A stretch of DNA of 64,000 nt from Azorinus chamasolen (lineage: Eukaryota > Mollusca > Bivalvia > Cardiida > Solecurtidae): positions 58,829,873 through 58,893,872 of the forward strand of contig OY755237.1 of the NCBI GenBank assembly GCA_963576725.1, written 5' to 3'. The notes beneath the pieces are model-generated. The model was not told where the DNA came from, searched no databases, and worked only from the letters and a program-made list of their open reading frames with translations. Every line of letters starts with the position of its first letter. The first letter of the stretch is position 1. Positions 22,376 to 33,979 of this stretch are shown in pieces. The translations under genes were made by a program, and so were the position numbers.

Positions 22376-23085
22376 TCATGAAAAATGCCTTTGTTGTGGC
22401 GAGGAGGCGGCCAGGAGGGCCCCCGAGAGCAAAAATTGCAACGCAAAAAGAGAAAATTGCAGACTCGACTTATAGTCGAATAGAGATTCATAAGTTTCAT
22501 CGGTGACCGTAATCTCTGTCCATCTTGAGAGATATCTCCTAGGCCTTGCTACATACTGCATTACTGTTTCCCATGCCTTTGGTCCGCTCATCCTGAACTT
22601 ACTTCTAAAAGCCTCCACAGTCAGTTGATAACGCTTTAACACCGCAACCTTTAGGACCGTGTAATTATCTGCGTCCCACGTTGGCATACACGTGTATATT
22701 TCGAAGCCCTTACCGGTGAGGAGCGAACTTAAACACGTAGTCGATTTATCCACGTTCAACCATTATCGTACAAACTCTCTATATATTCATCCACTTCAAG
22801 CCGTCAGAGTTTGGTAGTTTGGGTCGTAATGCTCTCCCACTGTTTTCATCATCTCGTATTTGCAACCTCATCCGTGCTATTTGCAGCTCATGTTCTTTTC
22901 TTTGAAACTCTTTCGCCTTCTTGTCTGCGTTGTCTCTTTTCTCTTGCTATGAACTGATCCTCATTTTTATGTAGGAAACTAACAAGATATTCACCAGTTA
23001 ACTACAGTATTTTCCCAATACGCAACCACTCTTCGTAATGAATATTGGCAGTAACTGTTGATGCTTAATAGTGCTCCAGGCTTGG
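22376..23085 (-). pseudogene. LTR-retrotransposon gag fragment
   Basis: The minus strand gives an N-terminal charged coiled-coil-like segment (KEHELQIARMRLQIRDDENS, 22850-22920), then after a disruption a SCAN-like capsid block: YTVLKVAVLKRYQLTVEAFR followed by a KFR and YLSRW pattern. This is typical of gag from invertebrate and fish Ty3-type elements. It breaks off near 22400, so pol and the 3' end are missing. It abuts the 3' side of the YR element. Confidence 0.7.
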
Positions 23086-23400
23086 TCCCCAAATTGTCAT
23101 GGTGTCATGGTTCATGAAGCACTACATGTATAAGGTTTTCAGTTACATATATTTCTTTCAGCCTAGATCACTTCTTTGCCTTGCCCTTTTCTTCAACTTG
23201 CTTCTTCTATAAGACTAGTTTCTCTTGCTCCACTTTCGTGAATATGCTCCTTTACTTGAACTTGCTTATTCTTCTTGAGTGAGCTCTTCTTCTTCTTGAA
23301 CTTGCTTCCTCCCTTCAGAATTTATAATCTTTACAACAGAAGGTGCTAAGTGCTTGTGTGGCGGCCGTAAAACGTCGTCCCGTACTTCATTCTCAGTGTT
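23080..23400 (-). repeat. probable partial LTR and primer-binding site of the gag fragment
   Basis: On the minus strand a sequence ends CACCATGACA at 23095, followed by ATTTGGGGACCAAG. That is an LTR end (CA) followed after a short gap by a TGG-starting PBS-like tract, just ahead of the gag fragment. The LTR interior has a repeated CTTGAACTTGCTT / TTCTTCTT motif (23190-23320). The outer LTR end was not located and no second LTR is present. Confidence 0.5.
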
Positions 23401-24083
23401 GTTATACATTCTGATCCTTCGAGATCATGAATTTCAGTACTTCACAGATCATCGAAGTTGGTACCTTGTACGATATGGCAAGAGGAGTTTTGTCAAGCTT
23501 TTTTCATCTCCCGGATGATAATATTACCGGCATATCATGTGAACGTTTTTGATATAGAAATAAGAACTGACATTAAAGTTTTTATAGTATTTTTATTGTT
23601 AGTGTTTGTTCATAATCATTCCAAAACTGCCCGTTCATTTGCAATTTAAATTAAGTGTGACTGTATCAAAAATAAAATAGGTCATACAGGATTGCAAACA
23701 GTAAGAGCCAGACAAGTCCAAACATCTAATTATAGTTTTGCAGATTGTTTGTCGCGTTGTTTAACAGGATCAGTTTGTAATATAGGATTTAAACGGAATT
23801 TATCCTCACCAAAATTGGATGTTTAGACAGAGATACTGATCTGGATAAACTTTGGTTTCAAACCTAAAACTCATCATTGATACCCAACCTTGTCCTTATC
23901 CAACTTTCACCAAAGTCAAAATGTAAATAAAATTCCCCCTCCAGACAATACGATTTCAGGTTCTATCCATGAGCGGACCATTTTAAATCAAATCCCATGT
24001 TTTCAAGCGTACCCAGTAGCAGTTTATTTTTGCAAGGGGTGGAAACAAAACGTTATTATGCAAACGGGAATTGGTTTAACTTT
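23400..24083. other. non-coding stretch
   Basis: No gene or element recognised. A 63-codon open frame (23458-23649) has no motif. Confidence 0.4.
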
Positions 24084-24446
24084 TTAACCCTTTCTCTGTT
24101 CTATGTTTGCTTTCAGCCTACGGTCAATTTTGTTGTTTAATATGATATGTGTCCTGTTATGTTTTGTCTTGTGGCTTTACCGTTTCTTGTTTGATGATGT
24201 TTGGTGCGGTGTCATTTCGTGTGTGGCTCTCCCTGTTTTACTATTTTTTCCATATTGTCCAAATTTCCATACCTACTCAATACTTATAGGCAAAACAGTT
24301 ATAATGTATATGGATAAACATTGTAGCCAATTTAGTAAAAAAAAGAAACAAATCTATCAATTTCCATTAGCAAACAGAGCCATCTGATCCTGGTCTTCTC
24401 TCTTTGCAAATGCGTGAACACGCGTTTATATGATGGATTGGATTAA
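24084..24446. mobile_element. TTAA hairpin MITE (family A), with internal insert
   Basis: Starts TTAACCCTTTCTCTGTTCTA and ends at TTAA after GGATTGGA. The family sequence is interrupted by ~130 bp after CTATGTTTGC (24112-24255), then resumes at CATACCTACTCAATACT. The central palindrome is reduced to GCAAACAGAGCCATCTGATC ... TTTGC, so one arm is largely lost. Confidence 0.75.
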
Positions 24447-24577
24447 CTTTAAACACGTTATGGATGATTTTGTGAGTACAGGTACAACCAGTTTGGATCC
24501 TGGTGGAAAGGCCGACTGTAATAGGAGCAAAACTGTTTGGCATTCGCTTGTTTGTATGAAACATAATATATGTTTAA

Positions 24578-25199
24578 TGTCTAGGTCACACATTCACGCC
24601 GGTTCCACTACAAATTAAATCTCGTGGATGATCCTGGAAATGCCAATTTCCGTAGTACGATACGGATGCACACAACGGTGTAACAACGGGCATTGGCGGT
24701 TACACATTCACGGAGTTTACGCTGAATTAGCTACGGGTACGATCCGGCATCATTCATGACAATCTATACTGGTCCGTAGCGTTCCGTATGTAGGCCGTAG
24801 TCATACGTAGTAGTACTTGTACATCCGTGACAACATGTTCAAAATTTTACCTCGGATCGAACAACCGTAGTTCATCCTAACTAAGCTGTATTAGAATGCA
24901 CTTTTAGTCCGTATTAAAACGTAGTATTCCGTACTTACTACAATGCACATGCCCTGACAGGTGTCGTTCCGTATTAAACCGTGTTATGTCCGTATCAAGC
25001 CGTGTAATGTCGTTACGTAATAATCCGTAACACTCGTGGCCCACTCCTACTTTTGTTAACCATAGGTACGTCAAAACCCGTAGTCATACCGTTGTGTGTC
25101 TCCGTATCGGACTACAGAAATTGGCATTTCCAGTGTCATCTGTGATATTTTATCTGCAGTGGAACCAGCGAGAGGATCCGTGAAAGTCTGACCTAGGCA
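24578..25199. mobile_element. 622-bp non-autonomous element flanked by TTAA
   Basis: The ends are inverted: TGTCTAGGTCACAC and its partner GTCTGACCTAGGCA. TTAA sits on both sides (24574-24577 and 25200-25203), the piggyBac-type target. Subterminal arms also pair (CGGTTCCACT with AGTGGAACC; TGGAAATGCCAATTTCCGTA with its complement near 25110-25133). The interior is packed with CCGTA / TACGG motifs. No coding region. Confidence 0.85.
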
Positions 25200-25545
25200 T
25201 TAATACGGACATTGCACGGTTTAATAAGGAAATAACACGGGCGTGTGCACTGCGGTTGAACAATGGTTTGCTACGGTATAAATAAGAGCTTGTCTGAATA
25301 AAAAGTGTCTAATACGGAATAGCACGTATTTACTACGGTTGTTGGATCCTTTGTCAAATTTCAAACATATTCAAATATTGTCACGGATATACAAGCCCTA
25401 TTACGTATGACTATGGCTAAAATACAGAAAGCTACGGATATGTAAGTACTACTACGTATGATAACGGCTAAAATACAGAAAGCTACGAACCAATACAGAT
25501 TGCCACGAACGATGCAGGATCGTATCCGTAGCTAATCCAGTAAAG
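25200..25545. repeat. inverted copy of the interior of the neighbouring 622-bp element
   Basis: This segment is largely the reverse complement of 24720-25000: for example GTACTACTACGTATGA here pairs with the CATACGTAGTAGTAC block at 24810, and GGATCGTATCCGTAGCTAAT pairs with the ATTAGCTACGGGTACGATCC block. A local duplication (AAAATACAGAAAGCTACG twice, at ~25420 and ~25481) is included. It may be a truncated second copy in opposite orientation. Confidence 0.75.
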
Positions 25546-25561
25546 AAGTAAAATGACCTTT

Positions 25562-25700
25562 ATAGAATACTGATCCCCCCGGTCAGTATTTTGTTTTAAA
25601 ATAGTGACCCCGGTCATAGTATTTTGACCCCCGGTCATAATATTACGACCCTTGCACACGAAGAAACTGACCCCTTACGATGTATTGTGACCCCATAGAA
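25562..25700. repeat. degenerate GACCCC(C)GGTCA repeat
   Basis: Repeated GACCCCGGTCATAGTATTTT-like units at ~25 to 35-bp spacing. The same family reappears at 38448-39110. Confidence 0.8.
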
Positions 25701-25759
25701 TAATGACTCCCTATCTTTGTTTCAACAAAACATACACCCGAACGCCTGTGCAATCAGGC

Positions 25760-25930
25760 GGAAACGCACACACACGCAAAACAATTACACACAAATGCAC
25801 GCATGCACGCACGCACACATACCGGTACACACATGCACGCACGCACATATACCGGCACTTACACATACACTTAGAAACGTTCGCATACATGCAAGCACAC
25901 AAACACTCACACGCGCACTTACGCTCGTGC
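25760..25930. repeat. CA/CGCA-rich simple repeat
   Basis: A run of CACACGCA and CATGCACGCACGCACA units. Open frames rich in Thr-His or Cys-Val on either strand here are repeat artefacts. Confidence 0.9.
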
Positions 25931-28620
25931 TGGAGATCCAGAAAGTTTCAAAAACATTTCTACGAGAAATTGCTTGACAAGAATCGGAAGGAACAGAGAC
26001 AACTGGCAGCCACTCTATGTCAGTTTGCAGGTATTCCTCAATGATGTGGAGGCATTCGAAGAACTCCTATGTGTACGTGTAATGGTTGTCAGTGCAGGAC
26101 TGGGGAACAAATTTACCACCAGTCCCAGTACCGATCAACGTCCCTGTATTTACCTGTATTTGGTGGATGATGACCACTTCAACGCCATTACCAGCATCAC
26201 GGGGTACTTCAGTGCTATATACTTCTGCGAGAAATGTCTGAAACATTATCATCTCAGAGAGAAACACGTAAGCGATGAAAAATGCATTGTGTGTAAGAGG
26301 GACCACTGCACCCAAACTGACACTTCTGTCGACTGTACTGACTGTAACGTGACCTGTAGACCTGTAGATCAGATGAATGTTATCAGGAACACAAGAAAGT
26401 ACCCTTAATCAAGAAAGGAAAGAAGAAATGGTGGAAGTGTCCAACATGTTTTAAAGTGGTGAGAGTTGACCGAAGGATGAAGGAGGAGCATGAGTGCGGG
26501 GAATATTGGTGTTCATCTTGTCAAAAATACGCGATGGACGATCATCAGTGTTACCTCAGAGCCAACGAATGTAAAGAGGATTTTCCCTAAATTTATATTC
26601 TTTGACTTTGAGTGTAGCCAAGATGGGATCACTGCTTGTCAGGATGGATACCAGCCCAAAAGGAACATACATTGTAAAGACTATGAATCACACAATGTAT
26701 GTAAATCTTGTTCTAAATGTCAACATTGTAACACTTCGTGGTGCGGGTAAGCGACCCACCGACCAAACTTTGTGGTAGCTCATACCGTATGCCCGAAGTG
26801 TATTGATAAAGAACTCACTCCTACATCGCTATGTAAAGGCTGTTGTACCCGTTGTGAAGCATGCAAAAAAGTCCTGATTTGTACGATAATGAAGATGCTG
26901 GAACTTGCTCGGGGACATGTGGCTTCCGAGAAGTCATATTTCAAGGGCAGGATACTGCAGAGAAATTTGGACAATGGCTCTTTTCAGAACAGCACGAATA
27001 TTTCAAAGTGGTAGCTCATAACATGAAAGGCTATGACGGCTATTTTTTATTAGAATACTTGATTGACCAATCTGCACACCCTGATAAAATACTTTACAGC
27101 GGGTCCAAAATAATGTACATGACAATAGAACTGTCATTGACAGTCTCAACTTTTTACCTATGAAATTGTCGCAATTACCTAAAACATTTGGCTTTAAAGA
27201 ACTGAAGAAGGGTTGGCTCCCCCATTATTTTAATACCAAAGAATCAAACTTTTGTGGGACCCTACCCTGACTCACATTACTATGGACACAATTTTATGAG
27301 TGGGAAAGAGAGAGAGGAATTGTTAGTGTGGTTGAGTGAGAGAAAGAATGAGGTTTTTGACTTTAGACAAGAAATGGAAGAGTATTGTAGAAGCGATGTA
27401 GATATTTTAAAATTTAGAGAATTGTTGATGAGTGCAACGGGAGAGCAGAAAGAGGTGGTGAATGACAAAGGAGAGAAAGTAAAGAAATGGTTTGGAGCTG
27501 TGGATCCATTCGACTCTGTCACAATTGCTTCAGTGTGTATGAATGTCTTTAGAACACAATTCTTAGAAGAAACCTGGAAAGTGCGATAGAATGACAAAGA
27601 CGAATGGATCTCCGATAGAAAGAAAGAGGGTGTTTTGTGTGTGAGTGGGAATGAGGATTGGGTGAGTGAGAAAGACTACATCATGTGAATTTGTGAAAAC
27701 CTGTATAGCAAAAATTCCTCCAAATGGTTACACAGAGCAATACAGTAATGTTTCAGTGGTTAGAGTGGAGGGCACGTCTTGACAAGGTAAATATTCAACA
27801 TGCTCTGAATGAAGGAAAAATACATATCCGGAACACGCTATAAATTAGATGGATATTGCGCGGAAACACACACGGCATACGGGTACCATGGCTGCGTGTT
27901 TCACGGATGCCCTGTGTGTTTCTAAAACAGTCAAGAAGAGACGTGTCACCCCCTCCCCAACCAGTCAATGGATGAATTGTACGCATTAACTCTAAAAACG
28001 AAAAAGCATTTGGAAAGTTTAGGCATGAAGTATGTCTGTATTTGGGACCATCAGTTCAAAAAAGCAATCAATGACAATTCAGACCTCAAAGCATTTATTG
28101 AGAATTTAGATATTATGGATAGGTTGGACCCTAGAGAGAGCTTCTTTGGCGGTCGCACTGATGCAAGTCTCTATTACAAACCTAGAGAACAGGAACAGAT
28201 CAAGTATATAGATTTCACCAGCTTGGAACATTGGGTCAACAAGTATTGTCGGTACTCCGCAGGTCACCCCAAGATCATTACCAAATACTTTGCTGACATA
28301 AATGACTATTTTGGTATTGCTAAAGTCATGATTTTACCACCACGGGGACTATATCATCCAGTCCTCTCCTATATATCCAATGGCAAACTAAAATTTCCTC
28401 TATGTCGCACATGAGCGGATACCGAGAATAAAAACCCCTGTACCTGTTCTTCAGAAGAGAGTCTTGACCGGTACCTGGTGCACCCCGAAATTGAAACTGC
28501 TCTCAGGTTAGGGTACACCCTGCAGAAAATATACGAAGTATACCATTGGGAGGAAACAACACAATATGACCCTATGACCGGTGAAGGGGGACTATTCGCC
28601 CAATTTATTAACACCTTTTT
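25931..28620 (+). pseudogene. type B DNA polymerase (Maverick/Polinton-like), N-terminal part
   Basis: Read in several plus-strand frames. The N-terminal part has a Cys/His-rich segment (YFCEKCLKHYH, CIVCKRDHC; 26220-26360) with ITSITGYF before it. Exonuclease motifs: FFDFEC (Exo I, ~26603-26620), YDGYFLLEYL (Exo II, ~27030) and YCRSDVDIL (Exo III, ~27383). Then comes a GC-x-x-HGC-type motif region (~27880-27915), then the start of the polymerase domain, SFFGGRTDASLYY (28140-28180), and LPPRGLYHPVLSY (28337-28375). It breaks at INTF, 28611-28621. Many frameshifts and stops show it is long dead. The family is protein-primed; no integrase, ATPase or capsid gene is in the window. Confidence 0.85.
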
Positions 28621-28663
28621 ATACGCCCACCTAATAAAGGTGGTCGTATATTGTCGTTGCCCT

Positions 28664-28692
28664 GTCCGTCCGTTCGTTCGTTCGTTCGTCCG
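28664..28692. repeat. GTCC/GTTC tetranucleotide tract
   Basis: CTGTCCGTCCGTTCGTTCGT continuing to GTCCGTC, a short microsatellite between the end hairpin and the 168-bp array. Confidence 0.85.
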
Positions 28693-28703
28693 TCAACATT
28701 TTG

Positions 28704-29207
28704 TTTGTCCGCTGTTTTCTGGGAAAACTATTTGACAGATATTAATGAAAATTCACACAAATGTTTAATGTATCAAGATCTGAAGCTGAGTTGATTCTGA
28801 GGTTCATTTGATTTTTCGTTTCAGAGTTATGGCCCTTGTCCTTAAAAAATAATGCAAATACATGCAAATAGTTTGTCCGCTGTTTTCTGGGAAAACTATT
28901 TGAGAGATATTAATGAAACTTCACAAAAATGTTTAATGCATCAAGATCTGATGCTGAGTCGATTTTGAGGTTTATTTGATTTGTCGTTTCGGAGTTATGG
29001 CCCTTTAACTTAAAAAATAATGCAAATATATGCATATAGTTTGTCCGCTGTTTTCTGGCAAAACTATTTGACAGATATTAAAATGAAACTTCATACACAT
29101 GTTTAATGCATCAAGACCTGAAGCTAAATCGATTCTGGGGATCATTGATTCGTTGTTTCGGAGTTATGGCCCTTGCACTTAAACAAATAATGCAAATCTA
29201 TGCATAT
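28704..29207. repeat. tandem array, 168-bp unit, three copies
   Basis: Units start TTTGTCCGCTGTTTTCTGG at 28704, 28872 and 29040, exactly 168 bp apart, and carry ATCAAGATCTGAAGCTGAGT-like and GAGTTATGGCCCTT segments. Copies differ by scattered substitutions. Confidence 0.92.
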
Positions 29208-31083
29208 ATGAGGATGGCCATAACTTTTTCATTTGAAATGATATTTACTTAAAAAATTTATATGGTTAAACCTTAATGTGAATTTTCACGTATATTGCGG
29301 GGGTTTTGATATGTTATTTTATTCTAATGTTATGGTACTTGAAAGAGCTAGGTACCTTTTGGGCCGATTTTGGCCCAATCTCAGAATAACGCGAAATTTT
29401 AACATGTGTAAAATCAGTATGTTCTCATTCGTATTCTAAAATTTCACTATGATTGAACCAATACGTCAAAAGTTATAAGTGTTTTGATTAAACCCCTGCC
29501 ATACTGAAAACGTAATGATATAACGTCGACGACGTCACAACGCAACATTTTTAACCCTTTGCTTGCTGTATGTCACAATAGCGTCATTTGCAAACAGATA
29601 CTGCTGAATATAACATGCATTGAATGATTTTAAAAACAGACTACGGATATGTAGCTCCAATGTATATACATGTAGATCTATATTGGTGAGAAATAACCCC
29701 TGTTGCGCTTATTGTACAATCTGTTAGTAATACACTTACCTATTACCACATCTATACTCCTTTTCCGATCTACCTGCATATCAAGGACATGTTATTTGTG
29801 AATGCCGATTTTATTTGAAACTTCTTTAACTGTAATATCTACGCTCAGATGCCGAAAATCCACATTTATTGAAGTTGATTCGAAACAACTGAAAGCAGAA
29901 GACAACTGTGACAATACTGTGTCAGCCCACTCATGTCACAAAAACTCAAATGAAACATCATAATTATGCACAGTATCAGTAGGTCATACAGCTACGACCC
30001 AGAACCACCTGGATTGGGTTTATGTATGGCATTATTATACATAAAATACTAAAATATTGCCTTACATATGTAGGACACTTTGTTAACAGAAAAGGTCCAT
30101 TTTGTAGCTAAAGCATAATTATAAACCATACAATGAAATTACAAACAAACCACCAATATGTACACCCAGTATGCGAAATTGGCGAACGAGTATCGTAATA
30201 TCAGATCAACTGACACTGAATGAGACATACAATGCTGTCCCGAACTGCAATCCGGGTGGTTTCAAAGAGATTGGGCTATCCCTACCATCAAGATCCACCA
30301 CTCAGTACAATGCGACACATATATACATCAAGTGCCTACAAACAGTGCCCAACTAAATAACTGACATGATACTCCTTGACCATATTTCATATGGATTGCG
30401 TATAAGTAATGTTATTGTAACGTAAGTCTGACTAATGCATTTAACCTATTTCTGGCTATTCATACGCTACTCATACGCTCATATACATTAAGCATAGGTT
30501 ACTCATATGCTCGCATACGCTACTTATACGCACGGGGGTAAGACACGTTTGAGTCAGTATATGTATATATAGAAAGCTATATAGTTGGACATCCAACTAA
30601 GGAAAATGAGTCGAGCCATGGCATGAAATAGTAGAACTTGGCATGCACTGGATATATAATATTTGATGTCGTAGTATTCAGAAAAACCCCATGCCACCTG
30701 AAATTTTGCCCTTGTTTCTCTTAATTAGGTCAAAGGTCAACTAAGTGCATATTTTATATACTCTATTGAGAAATCATTATATCTTTATCAATTTTAGGTG
30801 TAAAATGATAAACATAGTACCAAAATGAAGGTTAAACATTGGCCTTTCATTTGCACTTATTTTGTGTAAAATATATTATTTAAATATTCGTGAATATTAA
30901 TGAGAACATCCAAAAACAGTACAAAATCGTTCAAATCAACATGTGACGATGATACATGTTGCCATGTTTTCGCCATTGTTGCTAGTTAACAAGCATAAAT
31001 GACATCAAAATAAAGGTTAGACAGAATGCTACTTGAACAAATAACTGTATGCAGTCATACCAGATATATAGTATGCACAAGTA
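29208..31083. other. non-coding interior of the 6.3-kb insertion
   Basis: AT-rich sequence with no supported gene. 30425-30535 has repeated CATACGCT / CTCATACGC words. Confidence 0.45.
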
Positions 31084-31091
31084 CTTTTTAA
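31084..31091. repeat. left 8-bp target-site duplication
   Basis: CTTTTTAA, identical to 33605-33612. Confidence 0.93.
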
Positions 31092-31706
31092 TAGTGATGT
31101 TACAGGTTACAGAAATCGTAACCGGTTAATCGCAAGCAGTAACCGGACGGTTAACCGGTTAGCCGGATGAGACTTAAGACGCTGCATAGACAAGTTCGAA
31201 GTATTACACCACCCATCAACAATCATTGAAGAGACATTGTCAAACTTTTGGTTATAACTATCATTTATGGTGACTTCGGGTTTCTTCCCTTTGTTAAATG
31301 AACACAAACTTTACAACACAACGTCTTATTCTTTGTTGTTTATTAAATAAAAACTTTGCAGTCAACGTGTATTCATCAAACGCCAATTAGATGTTCTTTG
31401 ACAAAGTCGGTGTCTACTTCCTAGGCAAATTTGGTTCCAGTAATATATCACCATCGTCAAGGTCTTGCTTTTTGCATTGATTTTTATAGAATTCAATATA
31501 GATATTTCATTCCAAAAAGTTTGTGGACAATTTGGGTTTTTTAGTATTAAAGTGAATGAAGTGATACAAATGTATATTGATGATCTACGTAGTTCCGACG
31601 TGCTGTCAGACCGAATTTGTTCTTTGTAAGCTGGCAGTGTTTTATACCAAACCGAAATATGTTACACTTCTATAATTAGAAATTGTAAATACATGTAAAG
31701 CAAAAT

Positions 31707-31914
31707 ATGCAAACAGTGTTGACCAAGATCTGATGCAATAACTGAGACATATGCAAATAGTAGAGACCAAGATGTGATACCATAGCTGAGACTTATGCAA
31801 ACACAGTATTGACCAAGATCTGATCATATAGCTTGTACATATGCAAACAGTATTGACCAAAATCTGATCCTATAGCTTGGACACATGCAAACAGTATTGA
31901 CCAAGATCTGAGGA
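31707..31914. repeat. minisatellite, about 44-bp unit, five copies
   Basis: GCAAACAGTATTGACCAAGA-type units start near 31709, 31752, 31797, 31843 and 31887, separated by variants of TCTGATCATATAGCTTGTAC. Confidence 0.9.
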
Positions 31915-32820
31915 CTCCTGGTTGAGTTATTTGATCAGGGTCAAGACAGGACGTTGAACCCGTGGATGTCAGTGGTTTATACCAGTGTCAAACATCTGAT
32001 TTGGACGAACAGTCAGAATGTGATGCTTTAAAAACAGTGTAGATCACTAGCTAAAGTGAAACAAGAGACAAACTGTGGCCTGCATGCTTCGTATTACATT
32101 ACCCTCTAAAGCTCACGCTGCAAAAAACAAAGCTTTAAAGCCATGATGAAAATGTTGGTATATGGTTTTTAACATCCATCTTTCGCCTTCAGTAACTGAA
32201 TAATTTGAATAAATGTTTGCGATCTACAAAGAGAACAGGTGCACCGCAGTATTAAATTGCGTTTGTTTTCGTCGTCGTCTCCAGTCCATTGTGATTGGAT
32301 ATTACTTTCTATTCACAACATGACATTGGAGGTCATGATACAAGGATAATATACAGACATTAATATTTACCACAATGCCATCCTTTTCGAAGCCTGTAAT
32401 ATGAGATAAATGCATGCACATTATGGCAACTCGGGTTACAAGCAATGAGGAAAATATGCAGCTAAACTTATGCCACGGCGGTACTGTGACAGCTGCTTCA
32501 ACATGTTTCCGTCTCATACGTACGCTTAATCCGAAATTCGTACGCTTAATCCGAAATTTGTAACTTTCTCAGCAACTGTTGATCGGGTTGCAAATGGGTT
32601 GGAACCTGCTAAGACACCACGCTGGCATTGTTTCATCTGGTTACAGAATGTTTGAAACTTTACCAAACATGACGCAACTAGTTGGTTAAGTGCTGATTTA
32701 ACACCGTACGCTCCTTTTTGTTGTAATGTTAAACGATTATTCAATACGTATGATACCCTAGTTAATCAAACAGTTTAAAAAGCGAAGAGATGCTATATAT
32801 ATTTACGTATAAATATTCTC

Positions 32821-33080
32821 TTAACCCTTTACTCCATACATCAGCTTTTAACGACATTGAAAACACAGTATACCCTGATCAAACGGCTTAACCCTTTATT
32901 TATGTTAGAAATAATGAGCCGTCTGATCTGGGTCTTCTCTGTTTGCAAAACGTGTTTGTCCCTCACTAAATTTTGGGCAAACTACCCTCCATAAATATGG
33001 CTTAATCCTTTACTCCATGAATATTTATGTTAGAAAAAATGAACCGTCTGATCTGGGTATTCTCTGTTTGCAAAACTTGT
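32821..33080. mobile_element. two partial family A MITE copies
   Basis: TTAACCCTTTACTCC occurs at 32821 and again (as TTAATCCTTTACTCC) near 33003. AACCGTCTGATCTGGGT-type right arms with TCTCTGTTTGC follow at ~32920-32950 and ~33040-33073. In both the left hairpin arm is missing. Confidence 0.65.
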
Positions 33081-33115
33081 GTCATTTCAAGGGTTGTATG
33101 TAACACTTAGGAAAA

Positions 33116-33375
33116 TTAAGTGAGGGACATTTTGTCCGTGAAGTAAAGGGGTTATGCTAGATTTATGGAGGGTATTATGTCCAAAATTAAGTGAGGGACA
33201 AAACGTCCGCCTTGTAAAAAATGATGAGGGACAAAATGTCAACCCTTGCAAAAACACGGGGGACACAATGTCCACCCTTGCAAAGGCACGAGGGACAAAA
33301 TGTCCACCCTTGCAAAACCATGGGGGACAAAACGTCTACCCTGGCAAAATTGTGTGGGGGACAAAATGTCCGGGG
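33116..33375. repeat. minisatellite with GGGACAAAATGTCC core
   Basis: About seven imperfect 35 to 41-bp units, each with GAGGGACAAAATGTCC or a variant followed by ACCCTTGCAAAA. The core is itself palindromic (GGACAAAATGTCC). Confidence 0.9.
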
Positions 33376-33604
33376 CCCTTGACCCCACTGTTTAATGACA
33401 ACGTGTTGATTGGCCTGAATGGAAGAGGGTAATGGACCAATGCGACACTTACTTATTATGAGAGGGGCATCGAACTATGTATTTGTTTTGAAAATGCAAC
33501 CTGCTTTCAATATGCCCAAGCGGTTAATCTATTTGCAAAATCGTTACCGGATAACCGGATCAGAAACAGTTAACCGGTTTACCGCTTAACCTGTAACATC
33601 ACTA

Positions 33605-33612
33605 CTTTTTAA
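33605..33612. repeat. right 8-bp target-site duplication
   Basis: CTTTTTAA, identical to 31084-31091. Confidence 0.93.
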
Positions 33613-33979
33613 AGTAAAGTGGGTAGGGGAAATGAACACCTAAACAAAACTTTCAGTTCTGTTTAAAGTAACTAATTAATTTGTATGGATATTTGCTGAA
33701 TCGGTACAATTAACACCATCGTTAGTGTGCTTTTTAAAGCTGCTTTGAAGCATTTCAGCGAATAGAGTTGCACTTAATTTTGCACCCATAAGCATCAGGT
33801 GCAGTTGGTACATTTCCAAACCACTTGTAAGAATTCGGCACCATCTTGCTATGCGTTAGTATCAATAGCATTAATTTCTGTATCTATGAGCTCAGATCCA
33901 TATACCAGCTTAATAGTTGGCTAAAGCAATTTTCAGTTCTACTGCATCCTTTGTTGGTGGAAGCAGTTCAAGTGTTTTC

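Larger units (their letters stand above)
31092..33604. mobile_element. hAT-like non-autonomous DNA transposon, 2513 bp
   Basis: The terminal inverted repeats TAGTGATGTTACAGGTTA and TAACCTGTAACATCACTA are perfect over 18 bp and continue imperfectly with several ACCGGTTAA words. A perfect 8-bp duplication (CTTTTTAA) flanks it; together with the TIR style this fits the hAT superfamily. I found no transposase domain in the interior, which instead holds two minisatellites and fragments of a family A MITE. Confidence 0.9.

Noticed and set aside
22376..22759. Minus frame as part of the YR retrotransposon
   Set aside because: Opposite strand and a SCAN-like capsid of LTR elements; treated as a separate adjoining fragment.
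25703..26044. Thr/His-rich frame (and its Cys/Val-rich minus-strand twin)
   Set aside because: Arises from the CA/CGCA simple repeat; only the last ~35 codons may belong to the polymerase relic.
28704..29207. Possible CRISPR-like array
   Set aside because: Three 168-bp units without short constant repeat and unique spacers; eukaryotic context. It is an ordinary tandem array.
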